Both the position numbers and the translations under genes were made by a program. This document shows, in pieces, positions 32,868 to 37,422 of a stretch of 37,422 nucleotides of DNA (within the stretch, counting starts at the first letter, position 1; the number at the start of each line of letters is the position of its first letter). Under the pieces are notes generated by a model. That model did no database searches, was not told the origin of the DNA, and saw only the letters and a list, made by a program, of their open reading frames with translations. Origin of the DNA: JBDTDV01 sp039922875 (GTDB lineage Bacteria > Actinomycetota > Actinomycetes > Actinomycetales > Microbacteriaceae); NCBI GenBank assembly GCA_039922875.1, contig JBDTDV010000077.1, forward strand, positions 1 through 37,422. The letters run 5' to 3'.

Positions 32868-32902
32868 CCTAAGTGCAGCTTAGGCGCATACCTGTCTAAA
32901 CA
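32868..32902 (-). promoter_or_regulatory. Inverted repeat and half-site in the marR promoter region
   Basis: CCTAAGTGCAGCTTAGG (32868-32884) is a perfect 6-bp inverted repeat with a 5-bp spacer in the marR leader. TGTCTAAACA (32893-32902) differs by one base from the core of the operator at 32955-32976 and may be a second, weaker MarR site for autoregulation. Confidence 0.4.
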
Positions 32903-32954
32903 ACAGCCTGCACGCAAAACCATTCCGATGACCAGGGAATAGCTGCATAGGTAG

Positions 32955-32976
32955 ATTACTTGTCTAGACATGTAAT
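32955..32976 (+). promoter_or_regulatory. 22-bp palindromic MarR operator before the old yellow enzyme gene
   Basis: The site reads ATTAC-T-TGTCTAGACA-T-GTAAT: perfect arms apart from one mismatched pair. It overlaps TAATAG (32973-32978), a possible -10 box, about 40 bp before the start at 33015. Length and AT-rich symmetric arms are typical of MarR dimer sites. Confidence 0.7.
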
Positions 32977-33014
32977 AGTGTGATCTCAGAAACCTAATCA
33001 ATCTGGAGAACTCA

Positions 33015-34124
33015 ATGACGTCGAATGACCAAACCATCGATCCCACTGTGCTTGCGCCGCTGTGGCAGCCAACCCGGGCCGGTGCGCTGCAGCTACCCCA
33101 CCGGCTCGCGATGGCCCCGATGACCAGGGATCGCTCACACGAGAACGGCGTTCCCAGCCAAATGAACAGCGAGTATTACGCACAGCGCGCGTCCATGGCG
33201 CTAGTCATCTCCGAGGGCACCCAACCCTCCGATGACGGCCAGGGGTACTTGCTCACGCCCGGAATATATCGAGACGAGCACATCCAGGGTTGGCGTAAGG
33301 TCACCGACGCGGTGCACGCGGCCGGTGGGCAGATCGTGATTCAGCTGATGCACGTCGGCAGAGTCTCACATCCGCAGAACACGCCGCATGGGCGCCAGGC
33401 CGTGGCACCATCCCCCGTCGCGCCGGCGAGCCCGATGTTCACCTCCTCCGGGATGCAGCCGATCCCTGAACCCCGTGAACTGTCAACCAAGGAGGTGCAT
33501 GCAGTAGTCGAGGAGTTTCGGATCGCCGCCCGAGCCGCGATCTCAGCAGGGGCCGACGGCGTCGAGATCCACTCGGCGAACGGATATCTGCTGCAGCAGT
33601 TCTTGTCCAGCAACGTCAACCACCGCAGCGATGAATATGGCGGGTCGATAGCGAACCGGATCAGGCTTAGCGTGGAAGTGGCCACTGCTATCGCCGACGA
33701 GATCGGTGCGGGCCGAACCGGAATCCGGCTTTCACCGGGAAACCCGCTCAACGACATCGTGGAGCACGACGTAGACGACCTTTACGGAGCACTGGTCTCA
33801 GCCCTAGTGCCGTTGGACTTGGCCTATCTGCACATTGTGGCCGGAACCGACGACACCGTACTTCACGAACTGCGCAGGCTCTGGCCGAACACGCTGTTGC
33901 TCAATCGGGCCAAGGCGGACCTGGCCGTCCGAGTGAGCGATCTCACCGACGGTCTGGCCGACGTCATCACGGTGGGCCATCTCGCGCTGGCGAACCCGGA
34001 TCTGGTCGCGCGGCTGAAGGCCGGCGCGCCCCTGAACACCCCGGATCGCAGCACGTTCTACGGCGGCGACGAACACGGTTACCTCGACTACCCGGCGCTG
34101 GAACTCGCCGCCGTAATCGAGTAG
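33015..34124 (+). CDS. Old yellow enzyme family FMN reductase (NemA-like)
   Basis: A 369-residue (beta/alpha)8 flavoenzyme that reduces activated alkenes, quinones or nitro compounds with NAD(P)H. Visible are PHRLAMAPMTRDRS (FMN phosphate side), QIVIQLMHVGRVSHP, the substrate-binding His/Asn pair in GVEIHSANGYLLQQFLSSN, DEYGGSIANRIRL, GIRLSP and the FMN-binding VGHLALANPDLVARL. ATG 33015 has GGAG about 8 nt upstream. The MarR-type palindrome before it suggests induction by a xenobiotic or electrophile. True substrate unknown. Confidence 0.93.
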   Translation: MTSNDQTIDPTVLAPLWQPTRAGALQLPHRLAMAPMTRDRSHENGVPSQMNSEYYAQRASMALVISEGTQPSDDGQGYLLTPGIYRDEHIQGWRKVTDAVHAAGGQIVIQLMHVGRVSHPQNTPHGRQAVAPSPVAPASPMFTSSGMQPIPEPRELSTKEVHAVVEEFRIAARAAISAGADGVEIHSANGYLLQQFLSSNVNHRSDEYGGSIANRIRLSVEVATAIADEIGAGRTGIRLSPGNPLNDIVEHDVDDLYGALVSALVPLDLAYLHIVAGTDDTVLHELRRLWPNTLLLNRAKADLAVRVSDLTDGLADVITVGHLALANPDLVARLKAGAPLNTPDRSTFYGGDEHGYLDYPALELAAVIE

Positions 34125-34149
34125 GCGGTCGACAAGGCCGGTCGACTGA

Positions 34150-34168
34150 GTCGCGCCTCGCGCGCGAC
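34150..34168. terminator. Hairpin between the old yellow enzyme and serine hydrolase genes
   Basis: GTCGCGC and GCGCGAC are 7-bp arms around CTCGC, 25 bp after one stop and 20 bp before the other. No T-tract. Just before it, CGGTCGAC is repeated at a 13-bp offset (34126-34133 and 34139-34146). Confidence 0.4.
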
Positions 34169-34188
34169 AGGCGGGGCCCGGTGATCCC

Positions 34189-35556
34189 TTAGAGTTTGGG
34201 CACCGGGACCTGCACCTGCAACGCGGCGGGCACGGCGGTTGGAGTGTACGGCTTTCCGGCAACAGAGCCGAGCGCTGAGGTCAGTGCCTGGGTGACGACC
34301 AGGCGCGGCGGGGTGCTACTGGCGTCCCCTCCGGTCGCCTCGACGACGACCGTGGTGTCGATGTCCGGGTGGTAAACAAGGTTGGTGTTGTAACCCATGT
34401 ATGTTCCAGCGTGGCCGATCCAGCCATCCTTGCATTGCAAGCCTGAGCCGTAAAAGTCGCCGGGGCCAAGGTTGGAGGTGCCGAACGCTTCCAAGCGTTG
34501 CACCTGAGCGGATGCCGGAAGCACGCCTTGCCCGGTCGCCAACGCACGGCCCCAGACAAGCAGGTCGCTCGCCTTGCTGGTCATCCCCCCGGCCGCGCCG
34601 AATGAATCAGGATTCCAATCCGTGGTGTCCACCCATTTGTCTGGCGTCTGCCCGGACAGCAGCAGCGGCAGGGTCGAGTAGCCATTCAGATGCGGGCTCG
34701 GGAATGCGGCGGTGCTCGGCAGCGTCGTCGAGCTCAAATGCAGTGGGTCGAGGACCCCGGCCTTGATCATCTCTGGCAGCGTCTTTCCGGTGACCCGTTC
34801 GATCACCAGGCCCAGCAGCGTGTAGTTGGTGTTCGAGTAGAACATGCTGCTTCCGGGTGCGAACTTCGTCGGCAGCGTCCACGCCGCGCTCAGACGCTGG
34901 TCCGTGCTCCAGGACATGGCCGGGTCGGCCAACCACTCGTGATAAAAATTCGGGTCGTCCTGATAATCGGGCAGCCCACTGGTCATGGTGACGAGCTCAC
35001 GAAGCGTGATGTGGGAACCGTTCGGAACATTCGGCACATAGTCATCAACCGGCGCGTCAAGCAGCAGCTTGCCTTGGCCGGCCAATTGCAGCAGTACCGT
35101 GGCGAGGAATGTCTTCGTGACAGACCCGATCCGCTGATACATTTCGACCCCCGCCGGTGTGCCCGTGACCAGATCGGCAACGCCGTAGGCTTTCGTCCAG
35201 GTGCCGTGCGGACCGCGAACGCCGACGATGACCGCGGGGGCGTCCGCTTGCACCTGCGCGAAGACGGCGGCCGCAGCCCTGTCGTATGCGGCAGCGCGTT
35301 CCGCAGAAACCGGCTTCGTCGACTGCGTGTTCTTCGCCATGACCACCTTTTTCGGGTTCGGCACACACGCCGCCGCCGACCCGGCCACCGGTTTCATCTT
35401 TGATCCAGATGACAACGACGGCGAAGCCGGTGGCCCGACTGTGCAGCCGCTGACCGCTAAAGCCGCTGCTAGCCCGAGACCGAGCAAGGCAGGCCGACAA
35501 CGCAGGTGCGGCCAGCGAGTTCCGATGCCGATAGCCCCCCAGATGGACATTGTCAT
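34189..35556 (-). CDS. Serine hydrolase lipoprotein (class C beta-lactamase / DD-peptidase fold), copy 1
   Basis: A 455-residue secreted lipoprotein. The lipobox is LAVSGC with C38. The hydrolase has the S145-V-T-K148 motif (RIGSVTKTF), Y240-S-N (MFYSNTNYTLLG) and a HAG triad (GWIGHAGTYMGYN) in place of KTG, the standard order for class C penicillin-binding/esterase proteins. Likely roles are D-amino peptidase, carboxypeptidase or esterase at the outer membrane face; resistance is not implied. Two ATGs lie two codons apart; the second (35550) has GAGG 6 nt upstream. Downstream of copy 2 in the same direction. It is closer in sequence to copy 3 than to copy 2. Confidence 0.9.
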   Translation of the reverse strand: MTMSIWGAIGIGTRWPHLRCRPALLGLGLAAALAVSGCTVGPPASPSLSSGSKMKPVAGSAAACVPNPKKVVMAKNTQSTKPVSAERAAAYDRAAAAVFAQVQADAPAVIVGVRGPHGTWTKAYGVADLVTGTPAGVEMYQRIGSVTKTFLATVLLQLAGQGKLLLDAPVDDYVPNVPNGSHITLRELVTMTSGLPDYQDDPNFYHEWLADPAMSWSTDQRLSAAWTLPTKFAPGSSMFYSNTNYTLLGLVIERVTGKTLPEMIKAGVLDPLHLSSTTLPSTAAFPSPHLNGYSTLPLLLSGQTPDKWVDTTDWNPDSFGAAGGMTSKASDLLVWGRALATGQGVLPASAQVQRLEAFGTSNLGPGDFYGSGLQCKDGWIGHAGTYMGYNTNLVYHPDIDTTVVVEATGGDASSTPPRLVVTQALTSALGSVAGKPYTPTAVPAALQVQVPVPKL

Positions 35557-35579
35557 CCTCGTGCCCCTATCGTGTCAGT

Positions 35580-36869
35580 TCAGCCGTCGGCCGGAAGCAC
35601 CGCTGTTCCGAGTTGCGTGCGGTAGAGCTTTTTGATCACGGCGCCCGCAGCCGCCTTCGCGGTAGGCTGCCCGTCGGGTGCGAGGGCGAGGTTGGTCCAG
35701 ATAACCAACGTCATTCCGTGCGCCGGATCGGTGGCGACGAACGTATTGAAGCCTGGCAGTTCGCCCTCATGGAAGTAAAGTCGGTTCGGCCCGAACCGAA
35801 TCTGTTCGATGCCTAGACCGTATTGAGGGCCACCTTCCGGGTTCGCCGGGTCCATTGGCTTAACATCGTCCAACCATCTCTGATGGAGGCTGGCGCCCAG
35901 GACTCTGCTGCCGCTGAGCGCGCGCGCCCATGTCGTCAGATCGTTCGCGGTTGAGATCAGGCCGCCAGCAGCCCAGGACCACGACGGGCTCTGCGCCGTG
36001 ACGTTGTTTGGTTTGAGGGAACCGGCTGCTGCCGCAGCTTGCTGATCGGCTGAGAGGAGTGGGCGGTGATTGATGGGGAAGATCCCGTATTGGTATCCCT
36101 GGATCTGCGCATTGGGCAACCCGGTTGTGGTCGCACTGGGGAGTTTGGTGTCGTTCATTCCAAGCGGCCCGAACAATCGGTCGTGGAAAATTTCGGCAAG
36201 TGGCTTGCCGTCCAACTTCTCTGCCACCAAGCCCAGCAGCGTGGTGTTCGTGTTTGAGTAGTCGAATGCGGTATTCGGGGCCGAAACAGCCGGATACCCG
36301 AAGCCGAAATTCACCAGCTGCTGCGGTGTCCACACGTGGGTCATGTCATTGTCGAAGACGTTCGCGAAGCCGTCGGTATCAAGATAATTCTGCAGGCCGC
36401 TTCGCATCTGCAGCAGGTCTTCGATGGTGATCTGCGCTCCGTTCGGCACTCCAGGCACGATGGTCTCGATCGAGTCGGTCAAGGCCAACTTCTTCTCGCG
36501 GACCAGCTGCAGAGTCACCGCCGCGGTCATCGTTTTGGTGACCGATCCGATTCGGAAGACATCGGAACCCCGTGGAGTCCGCTTTTCGTCCAGGTTGGTT
36601 GTGCCGTAGCTGGCCGACACCGTGCCGGCAGGTGTGGTCAGCACTGCGATCGCCCCGGGCACGAGGTTCTTCGTGACGGATGCCGCGAGCGTCGAGGCGA
36701 GCGCCTCCTGGGTCAGGGGCTTCAACTCCTGCACGGCGGACGGCGTGCTGGACACGTCTGGCCGGGGGTCGGCAACGCAACCGGAGAGAACAAGCGCGGC
36801 GGCGATGAGGAGACCACCCGCAATTGAGAGTCGACGAAATCGCGGCTCCGGTGGGCGGCTTCGGTTCAC
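35580..36869 (-). CDS. Serine hydrolase lipoprotein, copy 2
   Basis: A 429-residue lipoprotein: N-terminal Arg-rich region, hydrophobic LLIAAALVLSGC with C31, S109-V-T-K112 (RIGSVTKTM), YSN in FDYSNTNTTLLG, and a C-terminal FHEGELPGFNTFV, where HEG replaces the HAG/KTG triad. Same fold as its neighbours but clearly more distant. The start GTG 36869 is chosen because the frame further upstream lacks a signal and because TAGGTT lies 7 nt before it, suggesting a leaderless mRNA. It ends 23 bp before copy 1. Confidence 0.88.
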   Translation of the reverse strand: MNRSRPPEPRFRRLSIAGGLLIAAALVLSGCVADPRPDVSSTPSAVQELKPLTQEALASTLAASVTKNLVPGAIAVLTTPAGTVSASYGTTNLDEKRTPRGSDVFRIGSVTKTMTAAVTLQLVREKKLALTDSIETIVPGVPNGAQITIEDLLQMRSGLQNYLDTDGFANVFDNDMTHVWTPQQLVNFGFGYPAVSAPNTAFDYSNTNTTLLGLVAEKLDGKPLAEIFHDRLFGPLGMNDTKLPSATTTGLPNAQIQGYQYGIFPINHRPLLSADQQAAAAAGSLKPNNVTAQSPSWSWAAGGLISTANDLTTWARALSGSRVLGASLHQRWLDDVKPMDPANPEGGPQYGLGIEQIRFGPNRLYFHEGELPGFNTFVATDPAHGMTLVIWTNLALAPDGQPTAKAAAGAVIKKLYRTQLGTAVLPADG

Positions 36870-36876
36870 AACCGCC

Positions 36877-36882
36877 AACCTA
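36877..36882 (-). promoter_or_regulatory. -10 box (TAGGTT) before serine hydrolase copy 2
   Basis: On the minus strand TAGGTT is followed by GGCGGTT and the GTG start: TANNNT with a 7-nt gap, the leaderless arrangement. The same bases include a weak AGG, so a short leader is also possible. Confidence 0.35.
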
Positions 36883-37036
36883 GCATCGAACAGCAGGCCT
36901 CCGACGCTTACCGCACCCGACAGCTGGGCCGGAATGGACACGAAGTTTTGCCCGGTGTGCCACAATTCACCAAAGCCCCAGATCGCAGAGCCCAGACCTC
37001 ACCCGCGTCTGGTCAATGACAGAACGAGGTACCAGC

Positions 37037-37422
37037 GTGGGCATGCCGGGTCATCACTCACACAGCGCATCGTTGCCGGTGCCGGCGCGAAACCACCGAC
37101 ATTGGGCACTGTTAGGCGTGGGCGTTGCCGTCGCGCTCGCGGCGAGCGGGTGCACGGGTAGCGCGCCCGGGTCATCCGAATCGTCTTCCCCGGCGGCCGT
37201 CACGCCGGTCGCCGGCTCCGCTGCCGGATGCGTGCCCGACCCTGAAGGCGTCGTAGCCGCGAAGGACACCCAGTCGTCCAAACCGATGTCGACCACGCTC
37301 AGCGCTCAGTACGACGCGGCTGTGGCCGCAGTTTTTGACGACGTCAGAGTCTCCGCGCCCGCGGTCATCGTCGGCGTGCGTAGCCCGAAAGGCACCTGGA
37401 CGAAGGCGTACGGCGTCGCCGA
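37037..37422 (+). CDS. Serine hydrolase lipoprotein, copy 3 (cut by window end)
   Basis: The first 128 residues of a third paralogue, running off the right edge. GTG 37037 with GAGG 8 nt upstream is preferred; ATG 37016 and ATG 37043 are in the same frame. The lipobox is LAASGC with C39. The next region parallels copy 1 segment by segment: PVAGSAAGCVPDPEGVVAAK against PVAGSAAACVPNPKKVVMAK, and APAVIVGVRSPKGTWTKAYG against APAVIVGVRGPHGTWTKAYG. The catalytic SxxK lies beyond the window. Transcribed divergently from copy 2. Confidence 0.85.
   Translation, partial: MGMPGHHSHSASLPVPARNHRHWALLGVGVAVALAASGCTGSAPGSSESSSPAAVTPVAGSAAGCVPDPEGVVAAKDTQSSKPMSTTLSAQYDAAVAAVFDDVRVSAPAVIVGVRSPKGTWTKAYGVA

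Noticed and set aside
34189..36869. Acquired antibiotic-resistance beta-lactamases
   Set aside because: The SxxK/YxN fold is shared by many peptidases and esterases; lipobox anchoring and the paralogous cluster argue for a housekeeping or envelope role.

Overview
The window is high-GC actinobacterial DNA. Gene content and order (ilvD-ilvB-ilvN-ilvC near serA and leuB-ilvE, DUF6458, SigK/RskA with fasciclin and DipZ, an MMPL/Pip pair, serine-hydrolase lipoproteins) suggest a soil or plant-associated Microbacteriaceae-like organism. That placement is inference; there is no rRNA or tRNA here. I see no phage, insertion sequence, CRISPR array or tRNA.

Layout. 1-1.6 kb: end of a probable GH43-type glycosidase, then xylA behind an operator-like site. 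1.6-4.6 kb (minus): leuB-ilvE-FAH hydrolase, tightly coupled. 4.7-6.1 kb (plus): DUF6458 membrane protein and a class V PLP enzyme. 6.1-14.3 kb (minus): serA, a DUF2236 protein, then ilvD-ilvB-ilvN-ilvC read from right to left. 14.4-16.7 kb (minus): otsA-otsB, where otsA appears to start at ATT. 16.8-22.2 kb (minus): tetR, an MMPL transporter with a C-terminal degenerate ABC-ATPase-like domain, and a YhgE/Pip protein. 22.4-23.0 kb: two small unknown genes. 23.1-26.3 kb: a divergent zwf and a GH15 glucanase/trehalase separated by only 29 bp. 26.3-29.3 kb: a SigK/RskA locus whose expected partners are damaged (fasciclin lipoprotein frameshifted at the lipobox; dipZ reduced by a frameshift and two large deletions). 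29.4-31.4 kb (minus): DUF3311 protein plus sodium:solute symporter. 31.6-34.1 kb: TauE/SafE exporter, then a MarR regulator divergent from an old yellow enzyme with a strong palindrome between them. 34.2 kb to the end: three serine-hydrolase lipoprotein genes.

How genes work together. Branched-chain amino acid synthesis is almost complete here: IlvB/IlvN, IlvC, IlvD and IlvE for Val/Ile, and LeuB for Leu. SerA starts serine synthesis. OtsA/OtsB make trehalose and the GH15 enzyme may hydrolyse it. XylA feeds pentose use. The SigK locus looks like a redox/secretion module in decay.

The most unusual signals are: short tandem duplications, three of which copy the stop codon of a gene at a convergent junction; the ATT start of otsA; the MMPL/pseudo-ABC fusion; the eroded SigK regulon; several genes with a TANNNT box 6-7 nt before the start codon (probable leaderless mRNAs); and a 28-29 bp tandem array downstream of ilvC.
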